Positions 38,001 to 50,003 of a stretch of DNA of 64,000 nucleotides are shown here, in pieces. The DNA is from Drosophila miranda. Lineage: Eukaryota > Arthropoda > Insecta > Diptera > Drosophilidae. The notes beneath the pieces are model-generated. The model saw only the letters and a program-made list of their open reading frames with translations. It had not been told where the DNA came from and ran no database searches. The stretch is from NCBI RefSeq assembly GCF_003369915.1, contig NC_046676.1:17714001-17778000 (forward strand), written 5' to 3'. Each line of letters begins with the position of its first letter. The first letter of the stretch is position 1. The translations under genes were made by a program, and so were the position numbers.

Positions 38001-41000
38001 CTCAAGCCCAGACCCTGTGCAGGCTTGGAGGTGCCTAGATCGCCTCTCCGCGAAAGCGAAAGGAGGAGTGTCACTTTCCCGACATGCGGCAATTGCAATT
38101 GTCGACAAATAAGGAAGCTGAAAATTATGATTACTGCTGGCACGGCCGCAGATCGCACAGCCAGTTAGCCAAAGTCAGAGGCAGAGACACAGTCGGACAT
38201 GCAGCTATTGCCAGAGTCGTCCTAAATGGTTGGGAACACCATCACCAGCACGAACACGTACCGAACGTACAAACACGAGTGACCACTTGAATCATTCAAT
38301 TGGCGCTCGATGGTCGTGCAGCTGCCAGCTTGGCGGCCCAATATGGCCAGACGATGACAGCCCCAAGTCGACGGAGCCGTTTGGCTACCCTCGAGGAGGG
38401 GTACATGCAGTGCAGAGTGCCCTGGCTGCCTGCTGGGTGCTCTGCAGTCGACTCCCCAGCTGCTTGACGATGGATAAGATGTATCCACAGCCGCAGTTGT
38501 GCGGTGATGTATCTTTTGTGGGTCAGTGGATGTTCTTTGGCAGCAAAACTCTTGATTTCTGTTGCGCAACAACGAGAACGAGCCAATGCCTAGATCCACA
38601 GATGCACAGATGCCCAGATCTCCATTCATGTGGAAACCCTGGGGAAAATGCAAATGCAGTTCGAATCAAATTCGAGTTCGGATCATTGCATTCTTAACAT
38701 TCGACTGCACCTGCGATCTGCCCCCCAGCCCGCAGCCCCCAGCCCCCAGTCCCTGGACCACACAGCTTCGCTTCCCATTCCGCTAGCCCAGATTCCACTG
38801 GGTTTCGGTTTTCTTTTGTTTTGATATGGAAAAAAGCCGTCAAACCAGATCGGAAATGGGTTAAGCACATGGGAGGGCAGGTGTGGGGAGGGAGGCAAGC
38901 CACAAATATATATATTCGCGGCTATCGGGAGATAAATCAAGCGGTGTTCCCATTAATAAATCGGTAAAAAAAAAAAAACGAATCAAATCGGATCGGACAA
39001 ATTATGCCAAAATATGGGGCGGTACCCGTCGCGTTGCTCTGCCCCGAGCGTGTATCCCCCTCCCCTTCCCCATTAGCCATGCACCCGAATTAGCAGGTGT
39101 TTTTCTGTTTTTCTGTTTTTGTGTTTTCTGTTTTTTTGGGTGTTTCTCATGGGTCCGTTCCGATCCGATCCGATCCGTTCGAGAGGCAGTCCCCAGGTCT
39201 GGTCAATATTTTATACGGTTTTTTTCCTCGTGTTTCTCGCGTCTGCTCGTACGCTTGTCATATTTCCCATGAGCAGGTCGCGAAAGTTGTTCACCTTTGC
39301 GCCACGGCTTTGAGGCTGTGTTGCATGAATGTCTCGTATCTAAGTGTGTGTGTGTGTGTGTGTTTAGAGTATCTGTGGATCTGTGGATCTGTGCGCTGGT
39401 TGAGCTTGAACTCGCCGACATCGTCTGGCCATTTCGAAAGTCTGTCCCCCTGCCAGGCAGGGGCAGGGACATGGGCGTCTTCTCTGGCGGAGATTCGCGT
39501 GAAATCGGTTTATAATTGATTGAAAACTCAACTAATTTGGCCCGCAAGTGGAATGCCATCGGGACGAGGGGGATCTCTGAGAGAACCCATCATTTGTTGT
39601 GTTCTCTCGCAACACGCGAGGTTCTTGTTGCCTCCCCCTTTGCTTTTGGTTATGGGTGGCCTCCTATTACATCATGATACTCCCCTTCTCCCCTGTGCAG
39701 AGACGAGCCTCAGAGGCGAAGAATGTTCGCTTGCATGCATTCTAATTGCATGTGCCACACAACAGAAGCCGCCGAGCAGCCGAGCAGCCGAGCAGCCAAA
39801 TACGGTGCACGCCTCTCACGTAGCAGCCGTGCAGCCGTGCAGCCGTGCAGCCGCAACAAAGACTTCCGCAATGCGGCTGGTGAAGGAGGAGGAGGAGGAG
39901 GCACTGTGTACAGTGTGCACTGGCAAAAGGTTGACAAATAAACTCCAGCCAGCGGCTAACGAAGCGTTGCGCATGCGCCGTGGAGAGCAATAAATTTTTG
40001 CGGCATAGCAGCAGCCGAAGAAGCCGAGGAGGAAGCAGAAAGAAGCATGCCATAACATGCCATAAAATTCATTTGGCTTTGGCAACCCTGCCTGCCGCCT
40101 GCAGCTTGCCGCTTGCAACTTGCCACCGTTCGACGGCAAGTGGTTAGCACTTTGCCAGCTCTTGATACTTGCATTTGCATTGGTTGCTGCTGCCACTGCC
40201 TCCACTTCTGTGGTCAAGGAGTTTCGCTTTGGTTAATTGCTCGTGACGCCTGCCCCTGCCCCTGCCCCGGCCGCGCCACTGTGGCAGGCACTTTGCAGTT
40301 TATACGAGTGCTCGTATTTATGGCTGGCAGATACTACGTCTCCCAGTCAATAGATGCAGATATCCGCGGTGCTGGAGCTGCACATATTTATGGGCTCTCC
40401 ATTACGATATTACGGATACGTCGACAGGTCCGTGTCCGCGTCCGCGTCTGCCGCTTAAATGTCACTTGGCCACTCTCATTGATATTCTGAACGACTGTCG
40501 CAGGCCGAGAGGATTTGCCTATGAACGAGGTACAAATTATGGTATTCTAAAGGGGAACTGACATTTGCATTGAACTGATGGACTGATGGACGGATGGACG
40601 GATGGCTCTTCTAATTATCGACAGCCGACGATTGCCCAACCGATCCGCCGAGTGTGACACAAGAGGCGACCACAACTTGACCTCCATTCGAGGCAGAGGC
40701 AGGCAGGCAACGTAAAGTCAAGTCTCTTGGGGCCACAAAAACAAAGCCAAAGCAAAAGCCAAAGCCAAAGCCAGAGACAAAAGCAGTTGAAAAGAGTGTC
40801 AAACGCGAACAAATTGAGATGGCAGATGGGTAATGGGTAATGGGTAATGGGAGGCCAGATAGAGAGGGGGAGGCGGGCAATGCAAACAAGATGCAAGAGG
40901 CGGCACAGAGGTCAAGCAGCGATAGAAAGGGCAGAAGCATCTCAACAACAGCTCCAGCAAACAACTGTAATGAGCGATGCAGATACATTTAGCTGTCACT

Positions 41001-43134
41001 GTCAGATACAGCCACAGATACAGATACAGTTGTTAACATTTTCGGCATGCCGTAACCGCCAAGGATGGTGGCCGGACTCTGGCTGGTGGTTCGGTTCGGT
41101 TCGGTTCCCGGCGGCTTCTGTGTGTGCCGTAATGCACAAGTGAAAGTTTCCCCACTTGCTGCAGCATGTTGCATTCCACTTTGCCTTTTCTCGGCGCGCA
41201 CACATACATCATCGTCATCAAGGCAGACGGAGACGGAGATGGAGACGGAGATGCAGCCGCAGACGCATGCAGCAGCCAAGCGGCAACCTGCTTGGCCAAT
41301 TCCATTCGCGTTTGTTGCGCCGCAGGCGAAGGCAAAAGTTGTCATGCCCCGAAATGGGTTACAGCGACCAGCGACCACCAGACAGGCCCAACCGGCGGCC
41401 CACGTTGCGTATACGCAACACGACGAGTGTGTGCGCGTACGAGTAGCCGTAATTAACGGCCAAGCCAAAGAAAACAAAATTCAGTTTCAGCTGCCAACGA
41501 AATCGAAAATTGAAAATCGAAAGACTGGCTCCCCCCCCAAACCAGATACCCTTTCCTGTGGATCGATTAAGGGCAGGGCTGTTCTGCTCTGGGATGGCTG
41601 GGAGCTCGATTCGTGGCGCTTGTTTAGGCATCCCCGAATGTGGATAGCGAAAAGGTAGGGGAAGTTTCTCCTCGCATCGAAAATATGGCAAAGAGTCTCG
41701 CACAAAAATGCCGTTCGACGGGTTATAACTTATAAGTACTCGTACCGTACGTATGTACAGATATGTACCTGCTTTATAGACATATCGATGGAAATTGATT
41801 TGGCATTTTGATGCGGCACACGTGTTACCGCTGCTGCTGCTGTTGGCCCATTCGCCAGTTGCCAATTACCAGAGCCAGCCAGTCAGCCATCTCTCAAGGC
41901 AATTGTCGGCCGCCGAGGGTCTATAATTGATATGCAAACAGTATAGATACATATATGGCCTGCACCCGCCATCCCCCCCTTGCACTGGCTAATCGTGCTC
42001 ATCGCAAATCAAATGTCAAAATCGTAGGGCCCTGCGCAGGCACGGGTGTGTGTGTGTTTTTTATACGATTTTCGAAAGTGCATTTAACCAAAAATCATAA
42101 TCATAATCATAATACCACTCATAATCTGTCTGTCTGTCTGCGTGGATCCCAATGCCCAGAAATTGGGTCACACACACACGCACACAAGTGAATGGCCCCC
42201 AAAGTTGCTTCTGTCTCTTTCTCGCACTGCTGTTGCTCGCGATATGCAAATTAATTGGTAACACTTTTCAGCCGCAACAGCAACAACAAGCAGCATTGAG
42301 CAAGATGCCACCACAAACAACAACAAAAGCATAGACAGAGGCACGGGCAGGGGTGTGGGGTGTGGGGTACAAAAGTGTTATGCAAGCAAAAGCATAAGCA
42401 AAAGTGCACGTCCCTCTGCCTCTCAATTATGAATTCAACTAAACCAAACAGTGCGTTGCAAAAGTATACGTCTCTCCCTCTCTCTCTCTGATAGAATTCC
42501 AGAGGCCAGAGAGTTCACTTCTTCCAGATATCTGCAGGTCAAAAAGTGTATCAGGGAGAGAGTGTGGGAGAAGAGCGCTCTCTCTTTGCCTGAGAGCCGA
42601 TTGTTGAGGGCTGGCAGAAGGCTTTCCCGCAAAACAGTTTTGCAACGCACTGTACCGTACGTGCTTGACCAATGGCTACTACAACAAAGCAAAGCAAAGC
42701 CGAAGCAAAGCAATAACAGGCCATAATGAGCCACACACCTATTACGATCACGGCAATCAGTTATCGATGGAATGGAGTGGAGTGGAGTGGAATGGAATGG
42801 ATTGGAATGGGGGGCACGAGCACCAGCGAATGTTATTGGGAAATGGGAAATGTTACTCATCGCATGGCTGCAGCTGCGGCGAAATAGATTCCCCGAATTT
42901 GCAGCAAACTGCTGGAATTCAGGTGAGAGACTCACCTTTGGGCATGCCACACGGCGCCTTCGTCCGCGAGTTGTCCAGAAAGTCCAGGTCGTACTGCCGG
43001 GCAGGCGGGTAGGTGAGGGCCACGTGTGCCTCGGCCGTCTCGAGGCAACACCAGGCGGCGGCCAGCACCAGCAGCAGCAGCACCTCCAGGGAGCGGCCCT
43101 GCGGCTGGGGATCTTTCCCCCTATTTATAGACAT
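32033..43134 (-). CDS. LPMO-like / EGF / double-DOMON / SEA membrane protein (1,351 or 1,154 aa)
   Basis: Coding exons, 5' to 3': 42936-43134, 37489-37559, 37119-37216, 35669-37056, 35164-35607, 34527-35099, 34249-34465, 33959-34179, 33728-33897, then either 32033-32707 or 33527-33610. All phases close. Residues 1-36 are a signal peptide ending AEA, so the mature protein would begin [13 protein letters not shown] at 61-63, WHLAYPHK at 83-90 and FWSCADVDI at 157-165 resemble lytic polysaccharide monooxygenase (LPMO) folds. Residues about 166-242 hold EGF-like cysteines. DOMON 1 (about 243-733) is split by an EPKSEP repeat and has Met604 and His719/721. DOMON 2 (about 770-920) has Met811 and His906. 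A SEA-like domain (about 925-1060) contains GSTMV at 999-1003. The TM helix is 1094-1117. I do not recognise the gene name. Function is inferred: a surface redox or glycan/chitin-binding role. Confidence 0.8.
33527..33610 (-). CDS. Alternative last exon of the DOMON gene (short cytoplasmic tail)
   Basis: The minus-strand sequence TTCCAAG precedes a 28-codon phase-0 frame, [14 protein letters not shown]... to SSDL and TAA. It lies between the transmembrane exon (33728-33897, donor GTAAGG) and the long-tail exon (32033-32707). Both acceptors fit the same donor, so the two tails would be mutually exclusive. The short tail is Tyr/Gln/Arg-rich and unlike the long one (Ser/Gly/Asn-rich with an Asn-Gly repeat). 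The acceptor pyrimidine tract is modest, so transcript support is needed. Confidence 0.55.
   Translation of the reverse strand: MVYVIPEEWRMYQQRQHQRYYQPSSDL
35800..36470 (-). repeat. 18-bp coding tandem repeat (hexapeptide EPKSEP, about 37 copies)
   Basis: A run of about 670 bp within one exon encodes Glu-Pro-Lys-Ser-Glu-Pro units at about residues 319-545 of the DOMON protein. Synonymous differences between units (TTC/CTC, GGC/GGT, TCA/TCG) are frequent while the peptide is nearly invariant. Rare variants are Lys to Thr, Val or Gln, clustered at the 3' end. The opposite strand is also open (GSGSLF repeats) only because of the repeat. Confidence 0.95.
42449..42652. mobile_element. Candidate MITE with 15-bp perfect terminal inverted repeats
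   Basis: CAGTGCGTTGCAAAA at 42449-42463 is perfectly inverted as TTTTGCAACGCACTG at 42638-42652, bounding a 204-bp element. The inner sequence is CT/GA-rich on both sides and partly self-complementary. TA follows the right end while AA precedes the left end, so a TA target duplication of a Tc1/mariner-type element is possible but imperfect. No transposase is present. A chance inverted repeat is unlikely at this length but the family is unknown to me. Confidence 0.45.
42769..42810. repeat. (GGAAT/GGAGT)n short tandem
   Basis: About eight pentamer units of GGAAT or GGAGT lie on the plus strand in the first long coding intron of the DOMON gene. Confidence 0.85.
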
Positions 43135-43340
43135 TTTGCGTCGGTATAATTGATTTCTTTACAATTTGTGGCGATTGTCGGGGAGTTTCTTTTCGCATTA
43201 GCACCGCGTGTCTATTGAATTTCTTCTCTTTCTCTCTCTTTTGTGGAATTTTGCACGGGGATTTCGGCGGTATATTATGTAATCGTATGATCAGCACATC
43301 TTCGGGTCCACAGCGATGGTGGGGCCGCACATTCCAGCTC
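42936..43340 (-). other. First coding exon of the DOMON gene including proposed 5' UTR part
   Basis: The minus strand shows a good acceptor (CATCACTTTCAG) whose exon would begin at 43340. Reading on gives about 206 nt of leader and then the ATG at 43132-43134. This is the best acceptor between the ATG and the distant 5' exon candidate. Confidence 0.45.
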
Positions 43341-46300
43341 CTGAAAGTGATGGAAATACATATTAGTTTAGCCAGAGAATTGCACAATTTGGAGACGGCG
43401 ATGGGGTGGGGGAGATCTGTGAAAATGATTTGTTGCAGCGCCCCGAACAATGACAAGGAAATTTCCCAGGCCCTAGTCCATTAAGAGCTTCGTTTCGCTG
43501 CAGAAAGTGTCGAAAGATACACGTTTCTCTTTTGCAGACCCGCCCATCGATGGCCCCCCCAACTCCGGGGGGGCTAAGCTGCGTGTGAAGCTCGATGGGA
43601 ACGCCGCCGTCCAACGCCTTTGCAGCGCAGAGAAATCGAAGGCAAAACTAATCAAAGATCCCAACGACAGCTGTCGGGCCAAACTTCAACTTGAGACAGA
43701 CTCCGGCGACACTCCAACACTCCAACACTCCAACGCTCGTTAGAAAAATCCCCAGAAATATCTGGCTAATGAAATGTCATAAATAAGCAGGCCGAAACCT
43801 AATGGCAGCTACCTGCTGCTCCATGCCTCCCAGCTCTCCGATAAATGGCTCAGAAATGGGCGTACAAATGTGGCACGGCACGGCACGGCACGGCACACAG
43901 ACAATTGTTGGTGCCACAGTTTCGGACAGGCAAATTGCATGCTGCATGAAATGTGTGTTCTGCGGTGTGCTGTGGTGGCCCCCAAAGATAAATCAGCGAC
44001 AATTGGTGTTAGTTGGTCTCGTTCCACTGTCCGTTCTGTCCGCTGATTGGCAAAAATGTCTTCCACTCGGCGGGAATGGGAGCGGACAAACTCTCTTGAC
44101 CACTCCGCTGCTGCTCCACTTTTCTCTTTCCAAGTGACATCTCTTGGGCGGAGGAGAGAACTAGAAGCACAATTAAGATTTGAGGCACCAGCCAGGGCAC
44201 TACTTAGTCTCCCAGTCATTGTCCGCAGAAAAACATACATATCTGTACCATAGAAAACCAGATGCTACACATGTGTTGTGGATATTTTTATAAGCGGTAA
44301 GCCGTAACGGTAGGCGACAACTTCCGAGCAAAAGCTCGACAGCCGCCTCGTCTGGTTTTGATTACTGGCCTGCTTGGCCATCGTCTGGCATTGGGAGCGG
44401 ACAGCAATGACAGCCACATGGCTTGACATTGAGGCGGCCAAAGCGAAACCAAACCAAACCAAATCGAAAAGCATGTAAAAAAATGCTAATTAAGACAATA
44501 AACAAAACCAAAACCAAAACCAAAACACTGCGGACAGTCGAGCAAATGAGCTAAAGTAAGGTAGAAACGCGTATCTGGAGCTGGAAGGGGGGCTAGAACG
44601 AGCCACTTGGCCAAATGGGGAATTTAATGCCAGTCGGCAGCATTTGGGGGCACAACAAAACATCGAATCGAGCGCACAGCTGGAGACGCAGCTGTACTAA
44701 TACTTCTCTGAATGGGTCTGCGTGTTGCCATCATGAGTTGGCCAAATTCCCGCCAACGAAGGGAAAAATGGGACTGTGGCGGGCTCCTAAAGTGCCCAGC
44801 AATTACTTGAACCCAATTGAGACTTGAGTTCCTTTGCATTTTCCATTAATTAGAACTGAAATGTAATTAGCAGACTAGACCAGACCTCAAGGAAACAGCA
44901 ATTCAAATGCAATTCACACGCAATTAAACTGAAACTCTTAGACTCCACTCGATTCCACTCCACTCTGGGCACACATGTTGGATGGGAGAACACTTGACTT
45001 GGTTTCGCCGCAATGGGATATCGATTATGGTGCGGCATAGCTGCGGACATAAGCATTTGGCCACGCTACTCCGTCCCATGCCCATGCCCCCCCTCCCCCC
45101 ACCCGGAGACACTCCAGAGGCGAGGGACGAGTGGAAGAGTGGCAAAAATGCAGTCCAACTGGTTACGAAATACTCGAAAAGCTCATTCATGTATCGTGGA
45201 TACAATTTTCAAAATACAAACACAGCCACAACAAGAGTATTCCATTTCTTGTGTCTGCAAATGTATCTGTATCTGTATCTGTAGCTGTACCTCTATCTTT
45301 GGCTGTTTCTATGTGTACCGGAAACCGGTTACTGGCCCCAAAACAAAAATATAATCAACTATTAGTGGTATGGCGATAAATCGATGCTATCGGGGCTCTC
45401 CGGCCACTCCGACTCGGGCGTCAAGTGTAATGCCTGTGGCCGCTCCCAGTGGCAGCCCCCAACACTCCAACACTCACACTCTTGGCCAAAGCACTCGAAC
45501 GAAATTTCCATTGGCAGTTGGCCAAAATTAGAGAATAACAGCCCCCGAGATGGGTACAAAATTGTTGGGTAAAAGATGGGGGCTGGAATCAGAGGATCCC
45601 ATATTATCAGATCTTTATTGCCCAATAAAATAGTAAGCTGCGCGAAATATTTGCCTTTGGTAGCCCCCTTTTGACCCCGGGGCACAGAAACTTTCTCGTG
45701 AGGCCTTGTGCGGCTCTGGCTGCCAAACTGCGGAGGTGCGAAAGCCACGAGGATGGACGAGGTGGAGGTGGAGGTGCGAGTGCTGCTGCTGCTGTTTGCG
45801 GAAGGTTTCCCAACGCACTGCACGACTCCAGAGCCGATCCCCAGTTGGTCGTCAATGAGGGACAAGCATTATGTTGGCTCATTATAATTATGGCCCAGAG
45901 CTCTGGCCGTGGATCGACAGTTGCTGCACACGGTGGCAGATCAGATCGGGTGGCGGCAAGTGCTAATGCTCGTTAATCAATTTAATTTATTGAGTCGACA
46001 ACTTCTTTGGCCTGCGGGCAGTGAAAGTTGCCTTGTCGCAGGGGTTTTTCATTGATTTTTCGTTTGTTTGTCTATTTCAGCTGCGATTTCGACTCGAATG
46101 CCATGGATTGCCATGGAATGCCGTGGAACGCCAGGGAATGCCGCGGATGGGTGAACAGAAACTTGTCACTTTCGATGGTTTTCTATCAATTATGAAAACG
46201 ATACAAACGGGGATCCGGCGATGTCTCTTTTTTCCGTTGATTAGCAGACGAGTCGGGGCAGTGAAACCATCGTCTTATCTGCCTGCCGTCTTTCGCTTTC

Positions 46301-49278
46301 GTTCGGTGTGCTTGCTGCCCCGAACTTTCACAAGAATCCGGCAGAACGAGCTACACGGGTTTGTCGGGGATCAGGGTTAGGGCTGGGGTTAGGCCGTGGG
46401 CTCACCCTGCCGCCAAGCAACCAAAATGTTTATTTTACTTGTCGCTTTATGGCCATTAAACTTGATCTCTAGATGTGCCCCTCGAGACACACAATTTGTT
46501 CGTTGTACCCGCAGTAAACTCTTGCCCATAAGATCATATTTCAATCCGTCTGTCAGGCGGCAACAGCAACAGCCACGAGATTAAATGATGGCCGTCTCGG
46601 CTGAGTGGGCTTTCGGTAATAGAAGCTCGAGGTGGGAACAGTACCCATTTATTTGTTTGTCATACCAAAGGAGGGTGGGGGGCGGGAGGCATCGGTAAGC
46701 AGCTCCACTTGATCTCGGCGTGTAAATTATATTTATAAACATTAAATCATGCCCTTCCCTTTGACGGAGTTTCATCGTGCAACTCATCTTCGGGGCTGTG
46801 GCATCAGACACACATTACAATCACAATCACAATCGCAATCACAATCGCAGTCGCATCCACCTGTTAATTTATTAATGAGTTGCAAAAACCTGTCCAGTCT
46901 TTACATAAATACTCGCTTGTGGCTGTGCGAGTATTGGAGGTATGCATACATAATCTTTACAGAGTTGTGGCTCAAAGGCCGTTAACGGCAAATTCCATTT
47001 CTTCATTTCATTCATTTGTTCATGGCTGGTGGGGGGATAGCTCAACTTTCATCTAACTATTGGCTTTTGGCTTTTGGCTCTCTTTCTATTAGTATAACAG
47101 GGTATGTGTGGACTAGCAATCGATCTGTGTCACTCGTTGTCGGGCCAGCTAAGGTCAGAGCGGACCAGAGATGGGCCTTGAATGCTTCGCGCATTGATTG
47201 CATTTGTTTTGGCTCTTTGCGTAATTGGACGCTGGCTTATGGCCGTTTACACGGACTGCTTACAAATCTACGAGGCATGGCCATGAAATGTACGCCGTCC
47301 AAATTCCAATCTCCAAAACTCAAAGCCGAAACCAAAACGAAAGACTTAGGCAACGAACTCGGAGGCAGAAACAGCATCTCGGACTCGCACTCGCACTCGC
47401 ACTTGTACGCATAAACAGAATAATAAAATATTCAGGCAGTATAAACGATTTGGCTGACGATGGTATGCGATATGTTAATCACTCTACAGAAATATTGCGC
47501 ATACGTCGAGATATACGTTGAGTCGAGATTTGGAATGGGAATGGGATTACAAATTGATTTCTGTTCGACTCTGACAATCCGAAATGGCTTCTGAGAGGAG
47601 TCAAGATGCGCCTCAAGGTGGAACCAGCACCCCGCACCCCGCACCCCGCACCTTTCCTTACAATCGTCGCTTCTCCTCACTTTGACTTCGACCGATTTCG
47701 AGGTTGCCTGTCCCCTCGCGTGTGTGTGTGTGTGTGTGAGTACTCTCAACCAGTTTGTTTTAGCCAAATGTGATGTGTGCCTGCCCGACCCTCCCCCCCC
47801 CCCCCACAGACCATTAGAGAAACCTGCCCCGACAACGATTCTGATTCTGGTTTCGTTTGCCTTTGCGCATTCTCACTTTTTTTCTTTCTGTTCTGTTCTG
47901 TTTTTGTTTCTGTTTTTCTTGGCTCTTTTGTTGTTATTTTTTTGGGGCTGTACGCGGCTTATTGGCATTTTTTGTTTATCGACGGCTGGAATTTGTTAAT
48001 AAAGCTTTATACGAGCGACGGTTAATACCTTTATAATGCCCCTAAATATGATATGGGGGCTATAGAGAATGAGGAGAACCTGCGTTCGTGTGGTGTGGTG
48101 TGGTGTGGTGTGGGCAGCCAGGGTACATGGATGTGGCTGTGTATGTGTATTGTTAGGCATTAGACATTAGATGTTATGTTGGTAGATGCCATCCGGTTTT
48201 GGCCTTTGCTTTTGCAGCTGGCAATGCTGCTCGGCTGCATTCCGGGCATGACTAACAACCAAGTGGCGAATGTTGCGGGTGTTGCGGGTGTCGCGGGTGT
48301 CGCGGGTGAGTTATTACCCTCAAGGTCACTTCTTCTGTCTCTTCTGATCGTGGCTTGGGTTTCCACCTGCGAACAGTCCCAAGATGACGCTGCGGTTCGG
48401 GCCGAATCGATTGAAAGACCTCCACTGCTGTGCTTCAAATGCGTATCGGCCATTAGCCGGCCAGCAGTTTGTTTTGAGACAAACAGTTACTGGGCCTCAT
48501 GGAAACAAAAGAGAATTAATTAGATTCCGCTGCCGGACCAGCGATGGAGAGTCAGAGGCAAAGACGCCGACTAATGAAAGCCAAGTGGTTCTTGGGATAC
48601 CGATACAGGTGACTCAGAGCCAGAACGAACACTGGACTGGGGTTCGACAGCTCTCTTCTTCGCTCTGTGATTAATGGCTTTACAAAGCGCATACAAGATC
48701 TTTGCCTTTTTGGCCATTCTTTGGGGCTTCGCTCGGCCCCGGTTTTAGAAATGATCTCATCTCTGCTGGCATCCGCTGGCATCAGCCCACATCGATATTC
48801 GCAGAACAAACCCATCCCATCCCATCCCATCCCATCCCATCCCATCCCCCATGCTAATATGCAATAAAAATGTTGTTGTGTGTTGTGCGTCTGTCTGGGC
48901 CAATAATTACAAAAGTTGTGTCGTAAATTTCACTTTTTCTGCCCATAGTCTGTGGCGTCTTCCGCTTGTGGCATGTGCAGGGAATTTGCAATTCCGAAAT
49001 GAATGCGCATCGGCATTGCCAATTCCAGTGAGCATTTCGAAAACTCGTGAGGCATTCTACTCGTTGTACCCTGTACTAGTAGGGGCCTACTATTTGAATA
49101 GATTGAATATATATTTGATCTTTGCCACCGCCCAGTAGGATTATGTGGAAGAGCCCCGTATGCCCCTGAGGGTATCCCATAGTCGTATGCACAATTAGTT
49201 TCCTCTTGTATTCCCCGGGAGAACAGGGAGAACAGGCATTCATTCCTGCGAGGCGGACGCCGCGGCACACTCACTCAC
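43341..49278 (-). other. Probable 5' UTR intron of the DOMON gene
   Basis: About 5.9 kb without a credible coding frame. It is rich in simple sequence: GT runs, a GTGTG tandem at 48087-48112, a C run at about 47795-47807 and CCCAT repeats at 48811-48848. If the proposed donor at 49278 is real, the whole stretch is one intron. It would be a natural place for enhancers. Confidence 0.4.
48811..48848. repeat. (CCCAT)n microsatellite
   Basis: About seven perfect CCCAT pentamers in tandem. Confidence 0.95.
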
Positions 49279-49560
49279 CTCCGTAAGAACCACAAAAAAA
49301 AGCAACGGCGAGATGTGGGCGGCGATAAGTTGCGAAAAACGCAAGCAGCGCAATGTTCCAAAGAGGTGCACTGGAGTGAAAGACGCCTCAGATCCGTTCC
49401 GACTCCGAAGCTAATCAAAAGTTACAACACGCACGCCGGAGCGGATGGGTAGGGTGGTACTGGAGGTGGAGGTGGACTCCGACACACGATCAAAGTCGCG
49501 CGGCACTTTTTATTATTATTAACGTTTATTTTTGTGCAGATGATGATGCACACGGCTTGT
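49279..49560 (-). other. Candidate non-coding first exon of the DOMON gene
   Basis: On the minus strand CGGAG is followed by GTGAGTGAG, a strong donor with exon edge at 49279. Sequence to the right is GC-rich and promoter-like, between this gene and the DUF1091 gene. The right limit is a guess and no initiator or TATA was fixed. Confidence 0.3.
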
Positions 49561-50003
49561 ACGCCCACACAGAGCAGTGCAGAGCAGTGCGGTTGTGTGT
49601 GTGTGTGTGAGTGATGTGTTAATCAATCAACGATCGCGGATCGATAGTAAATTATTTGTTTTGTATATTTTTGTTGGTTTATTTACTGCAACGGCAGTAA
49701 GTCACGTAGACTTGCCTTACACTTGCACAACAACCGCAAATCGGAATAATCCACGCTTCGGCAGCGACCGAACCGAACCGACACCAACAAGAAGAAAAAC
49801 AGACAAAAAAATAAAAGTAACAGAAAACAGAAAACTTAAGCGCACCACATCTGCACCTGAGGCCCGATGAAAACAGAAAGCTGCCTCTGCTCGTGCTCGC
49901 AATCGAAATCGAAGCAAAGACGAGCTTACGGCTCAAAAGCTTGGCCTAAAAGCTGTGCTTTCTTAAGTCTTTACCAAGGTCTGGCAGCGCTGGCGTTTAA
50001 ATT

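Larger units (their letters stand above)
37560..42935 (-). other. Long intron of the DOMON gene between coding exons 1 and 2
   Basis: This 5.4-kb stretch separates the signal-peptide exon from the rest of the LPMO-like domain. It contains simple repeats (GT run at 39344-39362, GAGCAGCC and GTGCAGCC short tandems at about 39775-39853, AATCAT units near 42090-42112) and a MITE-like element. No coding frame with splice signals was found on either strand. Confidence 0.65.
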
